Shown: positions 1 to 5,908 of the stretch, piece by piece
How positions within the stretch are numbered: the stretch's first letter is position 1
Layout: the number at the start of each line of letters is the position of its first letter
Assembly (NCBI GenBank): GCA_021151615.1
Contig: JAGKXA010000198.1
Span: 1 to 7,980 of the forward strand
From: Cellvibrionaceae bacterium
GTDB lineage: Bacteria > Pseudomonadota > Gammaproteobacteria > Pseudomonadales > Cellvibrionaceae
Length of the DNA stretch: 7,980 nucleotides
Reading direction: 5' to 3'
Notes under the pieces: generated by a model
Told to the model about the DNA's origin: nothing
Databases searched by the model: none
What the model saw: the letters and a program-made list of their open reading frames with translations, nothing else
Made by a program: the position numbers and the translations under genes

Positions 1-966
1 GATAAATTCACCGATAGCGTAGGTTTACGCAGCATCAGCACCCAGGGCAAACAATTATTGCTCAACGGAAAACCGATCTTTTTGCGCGGCATTTCGGTAC
101 ATGAAGAATATTCAGCAACAGGCGGTGGCCGGGTAAAAAATGCGGCGGAAGCTAAACAGTTGCTTAGTTGGGCGAAAGGCTTCAATGCCAACTTTGTGCG
201 TCTGGCCCATTACCCGCATAACGAAGACATGGTGCGCCTTGCCGAGCAAATGGGGCTACTGGTGTGGTCAGAAATTCCCGTCTACTGGACCATTAACTGG
301 AACAACGAAGCAACTTATCAAAATGCCGAAGCGCAATTAACCGCAATGATCGAGCGCGATAAAAATCGTGCGGCGGTCATTATCTGGTCACTCGCCAATG
401 AGACGCCGGTATCGGATGCACGCAATAAATTTCTTGCTCGTCTCGCCACCAAAGCGCGCAGCCTGGATAACTCGCGTTTATTAAGCGCTGCAATGGAAAA
501 ACATTATCGCGCAGACAATCCCAATGTAGCTGTGGTGGAAGACCCATTGGCAGAGCATCTGGATCTGGTGAGCTTTAATCAATATATCGGCTGGTACGAT
601 GGCGCACCGGAAAAAATTGATCGCATAAGCTGGGAAGTCAACTACAACAAACCGGTATTTATCAGTGAATTTGGTGGCGATGCCCGCGCCGGTAATCATG
701 GCAATATTGATAAAATTTTCACGGAGGAATTTCAGGAAAACCTGTACATAAAAACATTGAAAATGCTCGATGGGATCGATGGCTTTGTCGGCACTTCGCC
801 CTGGATACTCACCGACTTCCGCTCACCTCGCCGCCACCTGCCCGGCATTCAGGATGAATTCAATCGCAAGGGAATCTATTCAAATACCGGCGAGAAAAAG
901 AAAGCGTTTTTTGTGCTGAAGAATTATTACGATAGAAAAGCAGAACAGAAAGCAGCGAACAACTAA
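1..966 (+). CDS. GH2 glycosidase, beta-glucuronidase-like (5' end missing)
   Basis: The frame is open from base 1 to the TAA at 964-966, giving 322 residues of the C-terminal TIM barrel. It opens at the GH2 linker (VGLRSI, then LNGKPIFLRG with HEE), which lies about residue 270 in E. coli UidA, so the N-terminal sandwich domains are outside the window. Visible catalytic features are the acid/base Glu in SLANET (codon 400-402) and the nucleophile Glu in FISEFGGD (codon 667-669), 89 residues apart as in UidA (E413/E504). Two substrate-related motifs also match UidA: NQYIGWY (577-597, UidA NRYYGWY) and N-x-K in FNRKGI (Asn 862-864, Lys 868-870), which in glucuronidases contacts the sugar carboxylate. 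The enzyme should hydrolyse terminal beta-linked uronic acids from oligosaccharides or conjugates. Beta-galacturonidase or beta-galactosidase activity remains possible. Localisation cannot be judged without the N-terminus. GH2 membership is near certain; the substrate is inferred. Confidence 0.93.
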   Translation, partial: DKFTDSVGLRSISTQGKQLLLNGKPIFLRGISVHEEYSATGGGRVKNAAEAKQLLSWAKGFNANFVRLAHYPHNEDMVRLAEQMGLLVWSEIPVYWTINWNNEATYQNAEAQLTAMIERDKNRAAVIIWSLANETPVSDARNKFLARLATKARSLDNSRLLSAAMEKHYRADNPNVAVVEDPLAEHLDLVSFNQYIGWYDGAPEKIDRISWEVNYNKPVFISEFGGDARAGNHGNIDKIFTEEFQENLYIKTLKMLDGIDGFVGTSPWILTDFRSPRRHLPGIQDEFNRKGIYSNTGEKKKAFFVLKNYYDRKAEQKAANN

Positions 967-986
967 TTATCATCGCAGATTAAAGG

Positions 987-1018
987 GGGTAATCGCATGG
1001 TTATTCAAGCAATTACCC
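987..1018. terminator. Hairpin between convergent reading frames, possible terminator
   Basis: GGGTAATCGC at 987-996 pairs with GCAATTACCC at 1009-1018, a 10-bp stem with one mismatch and a 12-nt loop. It begins 21 nt after the GH2 stop and its right arm touches the stop codon of the minus-strand small ORF (1018-1020), the position expected of a bidirectional terminator. Neither side has a proper T-run (the minus side continues CCTTTAATCT), so intrinsic termination would be weak. An mRNA-stabilising stem is an alternative. Confidence 0.35.
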
Positions 1019-1191
1019 TAGTCTTCCCGGTCATTAACTCGCAATATCCCGGCCAGAAAACAAAATTCAAACACCAGGGCAACCGCCAGAAAAGTCCCGG
1101 TCGCCGCTTTCATATTCAATTCAAAACAGATGCCCGCCCCCAGCAGCAGCAAGAGCACAATGGACCATTTGGCACTTTTACTTATTTGCAT
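1018..1191 (-). CDS. Small membrane protein, two predicted spans, unknown function
   Basis: The frame encodes 57 residues from the ATG at 1191-1189 to the TAG at 1020-1018. I chose this start over the TTG six codons upstream because GGAAG lies six bases before the ATG on the minus strand. After a short basic N-terminus (MQISKSAKW) come two hydrophobic stretches, roughly residues 10-23 (IVLLLLLGAGICF) and 30-50 (ATGTFLAVALVFEFCFLAGI), joined by a short turn (ELNMKA). The tail is charged (RVNDRED). This is the pattern of a small inner-membrane hairpin protein. It is convergent with the GH2 gene and divergent from the GGDEF/EAL gene. I do not recognise a named family and assign no function. An overlapping plus-strand frame (997-1224) has a less protein-like composition. 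The hydrophobic pattern plus ribosome site make this the better candidate, but a chance ORF is not excluded. Confidence 0.5.
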   Translation of the reverse strand: MQISKSAKWSIVLLLLLGAGICFELNMKAATGTFLAVALVFEFCFLAGILRVNDRED

Positions 1192-1397
1192 CAGTGGCTT
1201 CCGGATCAAAAAACACGGGATTGAACGAAAAAGACAGGATAATTAATTACAGGGCATTACAGCAACAAGGATATAGATGCCAGCATTTTATAGGAATAGT
1301 TATTAAAACGAAAATTTCCCTCTCGCAGGGCACTTAAAACGGGTGAGTTCATAGCAATAAATTCACAATCATTTTGTCTACCAACAGTTTGGTTCTA

Positions 1398-1426
1398 TTG
1401 GCATAAATGCTGATTAAAATTACAAA
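1398..1426 (+). promoter_or_regulatory. Sigma70-like promoter for the GGDEF/EAL gene
   Basis: TTGGCA (1398-1403) matches the -35 consensus in 5 of 6 positions. After an exact 17-nt spacer comes TACAAA (1421-1426), which matches the -10 consensus in 4 of 6. Transcription would begin near 1433, giving a leader of about 100 nt to the ATG at 1532, or about 15 nt to the ATG at 1448. Prediction is by eye only. Confidence 0.4.
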
Positions 1427-1514
1427 TTCACGCTTCGACACGCCCAAATGCCGCTGCTATATTTCATCAGCGAGTACAACACCTCAGGGTATTCTGCCCA
1501 AGGGAGTTTTAACC

Positions 1515-1520
1515 GAAGGA
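1515..1520 (+). promoter_or_regulatory. Ribosome binding site favouring the ATG at 1532
   Basis: GAAGGA lies 11 nt before the ATG at 1532, with AGGGAG a little further upstream at 1501-1506. The upstream in-frame ATG at 1448 is preceded by CACGCCCAA with no purine-rich site. The spacing at 1532 is longer than ideal, so this supports but does not prove the shorter product. Confidence 0.45.
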
Positions 1521-1531
1521 TTAATCAACAC

Positions 1532-4342
1532 ATGACCGCCCCCCCCACTCAGGATGCTGCAGATCTCTACGCGCGTGCGCTGGCCGAGTGGCGGCGCAAC
1601 TTGCCGCGAGCAGCCAAAAATCAGACTGAACTTTCACCCCAGCAGCAACTGGAACAGGAACTGCAAATTCATAAACTTGCGCTAGAGATACAGCGCCAGG
1701 AATTACAACGGCTGGAACAAAAACTGGCCAACCAGGTTACCGTTGAACGCACCCAACTGGACGAATTGCGCACCAGTGCGCGCATTTTGGATGCATCACA
1801 GAGCATTGCCAAAGTGGGCGGAGTGGAATTACATGTACCTTCGCGCCAGGTTTATTGGACAGCCGAAACCTATCGCATTCACGATACCACCCCCGAGGAA
1901 TATACCCCGAGCCTGGATGAAGGCTTCTACATGTACCCACCCGGTTCGCGTGAGCGCATAGCCACAGCCTTGAAGCGAGCCATGGAAACTGGCGAAGTGT
2001 TTGATATTGAAGTGGAAAAATACACCTTTAAAGGTCGCAAGATAGATTTACGCACCACCTGCATGGCGCATTACGAAAATGGCGAGTTAATTCGTCTGAC
2101 CGGTATCTACCAGGATATCAGCGAGCGCAAACAAGCCGAGCGTCGCCATCAACATCACAATCGCATTTTGGAAATGCTGATCGCCAAAATGCCGCTGGGC
2201 GACATTCTACCCACCATCGCCAAAGATATGGCCAGCCTGTTACCGGGCAGCTTTTGCAGCATCATGTTGCTGGATAACGATGGCCAGCATTTACGTAACG
2301 GTGCTGCCTATGGCTTGCCCGAATTTTTCCTCAAAGCCATTGATGGATTACCCGTTGGTGAAGGTATGGGGGTATGTGGCAGCGCGGTATTTTTTGGTCA
2401 TCGCGTGATTATCACCGATGTGCACACTCACCCCTGGACAATGGCCTTTAGCGATTTAGCCGAGCGCGCCCATATTGCCTCTTGCTGGTCGCAGCCCATC
2501 TACTCCGCACAAGGCCAGATACTGGGCACTTTTGCGCTTTATAACACCGAAGCACGCAACCCCAGTGATTACGAATTGGGGCTTATTGATAGCGAAGCGC
2601 GGCTAACCTCTTTGGCAATTGAACAGTCGCGTGCCGAATCGCGTTTGCAAATGGCTGCCAGCGTTTTTACACACGCGCGCGAAGGCATTTTAATTACCGA
2701 TTGCCAAGGCAACATCATTGAGGCGAATCAAGTCTTCGCTGATATCACCGGCTACAGCCGTGAAGAAGCGCTCGGTAAAAATCCGCGCTTCTTGCAATCC
2801 GGCTTGCACGATAAAGATTTTTATAGCGCGCTTTGGCAAAGTTTGCTGCAAACAGGAAATTGGTACGGCGAGGTATGGAATCGCCGCAAAAACGGCGAAC
2901 TCTATGCCGCTATGATGACCATCAGTGCGGTGCAGGATATTCACGGCATCACCCAAAATTATGTGAATTTATTTACCGATATAACGCCGCTGAAAGAGCA
3001 TCAGCGTCAGTTGGAATATATTGCGCACTACGATGCGTTGACCGGTTTACCCAATCGCGTTTTACTGGCTGACCGTTTAAAGCAAGCCATTGCGCGCAGC
3101 CACCGCAGCGGCCGTTCGCTCGCGGTGCTCTATCTGGATCTGGACGGATTCAAAGCAGTCAATGATCAACACGGCCACGATACTGGCGATCAATTGCTGG
3201 TAAATATTTCACATCGGTTAAAAGAAGTGCTGCGCGAGGGCGATACGCTCGCGCGCATCGGTGGCGATGAATTTGTGGTGGTAATGGTAGATCTGGAACA
3301 CCCGGATGATTACGAGGCAGTATTGAATCGCCTGTTAAGCGTCGCCGCCGAACCCGTGACATTGAATCAAAACTTATTGCTGGTTTCAGCCAGTATTGGT
3401 GCCACGCTTTATCCGCGAGATGCGGTGGATGCCGATCAGTTGTTACGTCACGCCGATCAAGCCATGTACGTCGCCAAGCAGGCGGGAAAAAATTGTTATC
3501 ACTTATTTGATATTGCTAAAGATATTGCAGTAAAAACCCAGCGCGAATCACTCGAACATATCCGTACTGCGCTGGATAAAAAAGAATTTGTGCTCTACTA
3601 CCAACCCCAGGTCAATATGCGCACCGGTGAAATTATCGGTGCCGAAGCACTGATACGCTGGCAACATCCAGAGCGAGGTCTCTTATCACCCGCACATTTT
3701 TTACCTGTAATTGAAGATCATCCACTCAGCATTGAACTTGGCGATTGGGTAATTAACGAAGCGCTACAACAAATTGCGCATTGGCAAAGCCGTGGCTTAT
3801 TGATTCCTGTCAGCGTCAATATAGGGGCATTACAATTGCAGCGCAGCGAATTTGTCACGCAACTGGCCGCACAATTAGCGGCGCACCCACAGGTGCCACC
3901 CGCCTACCTGCAACTGGAAATTGTGGAGACAAGCGCGCTCGAAGATATTGCCGAAGTCGCCGATATAATGCGCCGCTGCCGCGATTTGGGAGTGAGTTTT
4001 GCAGTCGATGATTTCGGCACTGGCTATTCATCGCTCACCTATTTAAAACGCCTGCCCGCCGAATTATTAAAAATCGACCAAACATTCGTGCGCGACATGC
4101 TGGATGACCCGGACGACCTGGCCATTGTGAAAGGGGTGATTGGACTTGCCAGCGCATTTCATCGCCAAGTGATTGCAGAAGGTGTGGAAACGGTTGCCCA
4201 CGGTGAATTACTGATTCCGCTCGGCTGCGAACTGGCCCAGGGTTACGGCATCGCGCGCCCCATGCCTGCCGCCGACTTACCGGCCTGGGCCGCCAGTTGG
4301 AAACCTGCTCCCGTCTGGACAATTTTGCATCGCCTGATTTAA
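1532..4342 (+). CDS. PAS-GAF-PAS-GGDEF-EAL cyclic-di-GMP signalling protein
   Basis: This 936-residue protein has no signal peptide or membrane span, so it is probably cytoplasmic. Domains by residue: Gln/Glu-rich coiled coil about 31-80; PAS about 85-200, ending YQDISERKQAE; GAF about 208-372 (LLDNDGQHL, DGLPVGEGMGVCGS, ACWSQPI-like ASCWSQPI); second PAS about 375-490 (ITDCQGNIIEANQ, ITGYSREEALGKNPR); GGDEF about 495-650; EAL about 675-925. The diguanylate cyclase signature GGDEF is intact at 577-581, with an RxxD product-inhibition site (REGD, 568-571) exactly five residues upstream. The phosphodiesterase domain keeps EALIRW (E705), SVNIG, LEIVET, DDFGTGYSS (from D826), LKIDQ, AEGVET and QGY. 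Both c-di-GMP synthesis and hydrolysis therefore look chemically possible; which dominates cannot be read from sequence. The sensory part could bind a small ligand, haem or flavin, none of which is assignable. The in-frame ATG at 1448 would add 28 residues but lacks a ribosome site. Confidence 0.95.
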   Translation: MTAPPTQDAADLYARALAEWRRNLPRAAKNQTELSPQQQLEQELQIHKLALEIQRQELQRLEQKLANQVTVERTQLDELRTSARILDASQSIAKVGGVELHVPSRQVYWTAETYRIHDTTPEEYTPSLDEGFYMYPPGSRERIATALKRAMETGEVFDIEVEKYTFKGRKIDLRTTCMAHYENGELIRLTGIYQDISERKQAERRHQHHNRILEMLIAKMPLGDILPTIAKDMASLLPGSFCSIMLLDNDGQHLRNGAAYGLPEFFLKAIDGLPVGEGMGVCGSAVFFGHRVIITDVHTHPWTMAFSDLAERAHIASCWSQPIYSAQGQILGTFALYNTEARNPSDYELGLIDSEARLTSLAIEQSRAESRLQMAASVFTHAREGILITDCQGNIIEANQVFADITGYSREEALGKNPRFLQSGLHDKDFYSALWQSLLQTGNWYGEVWNRRKNGELYAAMMTISAVQDIHGITQNYVNLFTDITPLKEHQRQLEYIAHYDALTGLPNRVLLADRLKQAIARSHRSGRSLAVLYLDLDGFKAVNDQHGHDTGDQLLVNISHRLKEVLREGDTLARIGGDEFVVVMVDLEHPDDYEAVLNRLLSVAAEPVTLNQNLLLVSASIGATLYPRDAVDADQLLRHADQAMYVAKQAGKNCYHLFDIAKDIAVKTQRESLEHIRTALDKKEFVLYYQPQVNMRTGEIIGAEALIRWQHPERGLLSPAHFLPVIEDHPLSIELGDWVINEALQQIAHWQSRGLLIPVSVNIGALQLQRSEFVTQLAAQLAAHPQVPPAYLQLEIVETSALEDIAEVADIMRRCRDLGVSFAVDDFGTGYSSLTYLKRLPAELLKIDQTFVRDMLDDPDDLAIVKGVIGLASAFHRQVIAEGVETVAHGELLIPLGCELAQGYGIARPMPAADLPAWAASWKPAPVWTILHRLI

Positions 4343-4389
4343 AAGCATTCACAGGGCGTGCAATATTTGTCCACACCTCAGATTGTATT

Positions 4390-4409
4390 ATTAACAATAA
4401 ATCGTTAAT
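4390..4409. promoter_or_regulatory. Dyad upstream of the GntR gene, candidate operator
   Basis: ATTAAC (4390-4395) and GTTAAT (4404-4409) form a perfect 6+6 inverted repeat with an 8-nt spacer. An overlapping dyad ATTGT-N7-ACAAT lies at 4382-4398. Both sit just upstream of the extended -10 of the regulator gene, covering its -35 region, where bound repressor would block polymerase. GntR regulators commonly repress their own gene. The spacing differs from the FadR-subfamily consensus TNGTNNNACNA, so assignment to this regulator is inference. Confidence 0.4.
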
Positions 4410-4413
4410 CTGC

Positions 4414-4422
4414 TGCCATAAT
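4414..4422 (+). promoter_or_regulatory. Extended -10 promoter of the GntR gene
   Basis: TGC directly precedes CATAAT (4417-4422), which matches TATAAT in 5 of 6 positions, giving a TGn-extended -10 element. No good -35 sits at standard spacing, which is usual for extended -10 promoters. Transcription would start near 4429, leaving a very short leader before the ATG at 4440. Confidence 0.4.
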
Positions 4423-4439
4423 TTCGGTCTATCAGAGCA

Positions 4440-5159
4440 ATGACAACGATGGCAATTCTCGATCGCAATTTCAACCTTTCACAGCGCATGGTACAAGAAC
4501 TGGGACGCACTATTATCTGCGGTGAATTTGTTGATGACAGCTTGCCCACTGAAGCAGAACTCTGCGATAAATTCGGCGTAAGCCGCAGTGCCGTACGCGA
4601 AGCGGTGAAAATGTTATCCGCAAAAGGATTAATCACCAGCAAGCCACGTCAGGGCATTCGTATTCAACCGGAAGATCAATGGAATATTTTTGATCCGGAT
4701 TTATTGCGTTGGGTATTGGAAAGCAAACCTTCTCTGCATGTACTGAAAGAATTTTTGCAAGTGCGCATCGCTATTGAACCGGAAGCCGCTGCCCTCGCCG
4801 CACGCTATGCTGACGACAGCAAGCTCGCTGCTATCGAAAAAGCGCTGGAAGGAATGCGTCTTGCCAAAGGCGATAGCAAAGAAGATCTGGAAGCAGATAT
4901 TGCCTTCCACATCAGCATCCTCTATGCCAGCAACAATCGTTTCTATATTCGCCTGCGCGATTTTATTTCCACTGCACTCCGTGTGAGTATCAGCCACACC
5001 AATCCGATTAAAGGCAACCACGAAGGCGTAGTGGAAGATCACTCCAAAGTCTACAACGCGATTAAAAACCGCAACCCTGAGCGCGCACGCCAAGCCATGC
5101 TCGCCCTGATTGATGAAGCCTTGAACTTTATTGAAGATTCAATTGCCAATCAAAAATAA
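4440..5159 (+). CDS. GntR/FadR-family (FCD) transcription regulator, DgoR-like
   Basis: The 239-residue length is typical of FadR-type GntR regulators. The winged helix covers about residues 11-77, with the hallmark LPTEAELCDKFGVSRSAVRE followed by LSAKGLITSKPRQG. The all-helical FCD ligand domain covers about 100-230. The linker motif DQWNIFDPDLLRWVLE (79-94) closely resembles the QWN-x-x-D-x-D-x-L-x-W-V-L-E stretch of E. coli DgoR, repressor of D-galactonate catabolism. Metal-site positions D153, H157 and H201 are present, but the usual last histidine (expected in AMxxH, near 223) is Leu; DgoR also appears to lack it. It probably binds a sugar acid or related metabolite and represses a catabolic operon and itself; no catabolic genes are visible beside it. 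The ribosome site is weak (AGAG at 4434-4437). The second ATG at 4449, three codons in, is an alternative start. Confidence 0.92.
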   Translation: MTTMAILDRNFNLSQRMVQELGRTIICGEFVDDSLPTEAELCDKFGVSRSAVREAVKMLSAKGLITSKPRQGIRIQPEDQWNIFDPDLLRWVLESKPSLHVLKEFLQVRIAIEPEAAALAARYADDSKLAAIEKALEGMRLAKGDSKEDLEADIAFHISILYASNNRFYIRLRDFISTALRVSISHTNPIKGNHEGVVEDHSKVYNAIKNRNPERARQAMLALIDEALNFIEDSIANQK

Positions 5160-5213
5160 TCACTGGCAGCTATCTAACTCCCCACGTCAACCAGTATCAC
5201 TTTTCTTATCTGC

Positions 5214-5681
5214 CTAATTCCTGGCAACAGGAACATTGGACGATTTTGTTTGATCATTATTATTTTCCGGGTTAGTACCCAGGGTTAACTTGGTCGGCGC
5301 CGGGGTATTTTTTATGCGCGGTACATCTTCCAGTTTAAGTTCATCTATTTTTTTATCGTGATCAGAAATCAGCCCGGCCTTTACTAAAAACTTTAGGGCG
5401 GATATACGCTGCTCTGCATCACTTGAATCTATCGCTTTTAAAATTAGCGAAGATTCCATTTTGTCGCGCTCCAGCTGCCGGCTCGCATTCAATTGCTCTT
5501 TGTTGGTAACCAATCCAAATGAAGCGGTACACACCGCTCCCAGAATCGCCAAAATCGCCGGATTTGCCCAAAAATGGGGTTTCACCGAAGGAGCTTTTTG
5601 TCGGCTCAATTCAGCCTCCAAATTTTGCACACGCAACTCCAGCAACTTTTCATCTTGCTCATTCATGATTTTCTGGTTCAT
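5214..5681 (-). CDS. Coiled-coil single-span membrane protein, unknown function
   Basis: The product has 155 residues and the ATG at 5681-5679 is preceded by a strong AGGAG six bases upstream, which supports the start and that the gene is real. From the N-terminus: a charged amphipathic helix likely to be a coiled coil (residues 8-30, EKLLELRVQNLEAELSRQ); one membrane span about 38-59 (FWANPAILAILGAVCTASFG); a second charged helix 62-77; a helical segment about 78-115 with the pattern ILKAIDSSDAEQRISALKFL then VKAGLISDHDKK; and a Pro/Asn/Thr-rich, probably disordered tail 118-155. The middle pattern (IL-x-AI, later L-x-FLV-x-AGLI) resembles that of scattered uncharacterised bacterial membrane proteins, but I cannot name a family. 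There is no catalytic motif. It is convergent with the GntR gene and separated from GH97 by 227 nt with its own leader, so it is probably an independent unit. A scaffold or membrane-anchored adaptor role is only a guess. Confidence 0.8.
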   Translation of the reverse strand: MNQKIMNEQDEKLLELRVQNLEAELSRQKAPSVKPHFWANPAILAILGAVCTASFGLVTNKEQLNASRQLERDKMESSLILKAIDSSDAEQRISALKFLVKAGLISDHDKKIDELKLEDVPRIKNTPAPTKLTLGTNPENNNDQTKSSNVPVARN

Positions 5682-5687
5682 AGCGTT

Positions 5688-5692
5688 CTCCT
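5688..5692 (-). promoter_or_regulatory. Strong ribosome binding site of the 155-residue membrane protein
   Basis: AGGAG on the minus strand, six bases before the ATG at 5681. It fixes the start against the internal Met codon five residues downstream. Confidence 0.7.
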
Positions 5693-5786
5693 GATATCAT
5701 CCCGGATTCATATTTGCATTAGCTCTCACCTCATCAAAATCCTTTCGGACTCATGACCATGCTAAATAAACGACAAAGCCTCCTCA

Positions 5787-5802
5787 CCCCCCAGCTGGGG
5801 GG
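5787..5802. repeat. Perfect 16-bp GC palindrome CCCCCC-AGCT-GGGGGG
   Basis: The six C, AGCT, six G block is fully self-complementary, able to form a 6-bp all-GC hairpin with a 4-nt loop. It stands out in AT-rich surroundings about 105 nt upstream of the minus-strand 155-residue gene. No T-run follows on either strand, so it is not a standard terminator. It could be a protein-binding site or a 5' leader stem. Confidence 0.6.
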
Positions 5803-5811
5803 ATATAGAAG

Positions 5812-5824
5812 GTGAAAATTTCAC
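5812..5824. promoter_or_regulatory. Perfect dyad GTGAAA-A-TTTCAC, candidate operator
   Basis: The 13-nt inverted repeat has 6-bp arms around one central base. It lies nine bases from the GC palindrome and upstream of the minus-strand 155-residue gene. On the minus strand a TATATC stretch lies between the two dyads (about 5803-5808) and could act as a -10 element, although no matching -35 is clear. The cognate regulator is unknown. Confidence 0.35.
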
Positions 5825-5839
5825 AAATAGCGTAGAATT

Positions 5840-5873
5840 AAACAAGAAAGCAATAAATGCTTATTGAATAAGC
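5840..5873 (-). terminator. Probable intrinsic terminator of the GH97 gene
   Basis: GCTTATT-G-AATAAGC (5859-5873) is a 15-nt dyad beginning 36 nt past the GH97 stop. On the minus strand it is followed by a T-rich tail (ATTTATTGCTTTCTTGTTT). The stem is AT-rich and its loop tight, so efficiency is uncertain. A second stem, CTGGC-N7-GCCAG (5887-5903), lies between it and the stop and may contribute. Confidence 0.4.
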
Positions 5874-5908
5874 TTAACCGCAGATGCTGGCAGTTGGAGC
5901 CAGTACCA

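Larger units (their letters stand above)
1192..1531. other. Divergent intergenic region
   Basis: This 340-nt AT-rich stretch separates the minus-strand small membrane gene from the chosen start of the GGDEF/EAL gene. It holds a promoter candidate for the latter (1398-1426), its ribosome site (1515-1520), and only small dyads such as CCCT-N5-AGGG at 1318-1330 and ATGC-CA-GCAT near 1277-1286. Bases 1448-1531 could be coding if the upstream ATG is used. I looked for a c-di-GMP riboswitch core and did not see one. I see no tRNA or convincing small RNA. Confidence 0.5.

Noticed and set aside
997..1224. Plus-strand 75-codon frame with a GGGGG run seven bases before its ATG
   Set aside because: It is antisense to the small membrane-protein frame, its Gln/Lys/Arg-rich sequence looks like the complement of hydrophobic codons, and the G run is better explained as a hairpin arm.
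1210..1531. Possible c-di-GMP (GEMM) riboswitch upstream of the GGDEF/EAL gene, suggested by ACAGGGCA near 1249
   Set aside because: The rest of the GEMM core (the GGACGCAAAGCC-like segment and the GGTAGCGGG side) is absent.
4035..4397. Minus-strand 120-codon frame opposite the end of the EAL domain
   Set aside because: It is fully antisense to conserved EAL motifs, Arg/Pro-rich, and has no recognisable domain; a shadow frame.
4701..5093. Minus-strand 130-codon frame opposite the FCD domain
   Set aside because: It is the complement of a conserved regulator and has no independent ribosome site or domain.
5162..5195. ACTGG...CCAGT inverted repeat followed by TTTTCTTAT after the GntR gene
   Set aside because: The five-base arms are separated by 24 nt, too long a loop for a credible terminator, although something must end transcription between these convergent genes.
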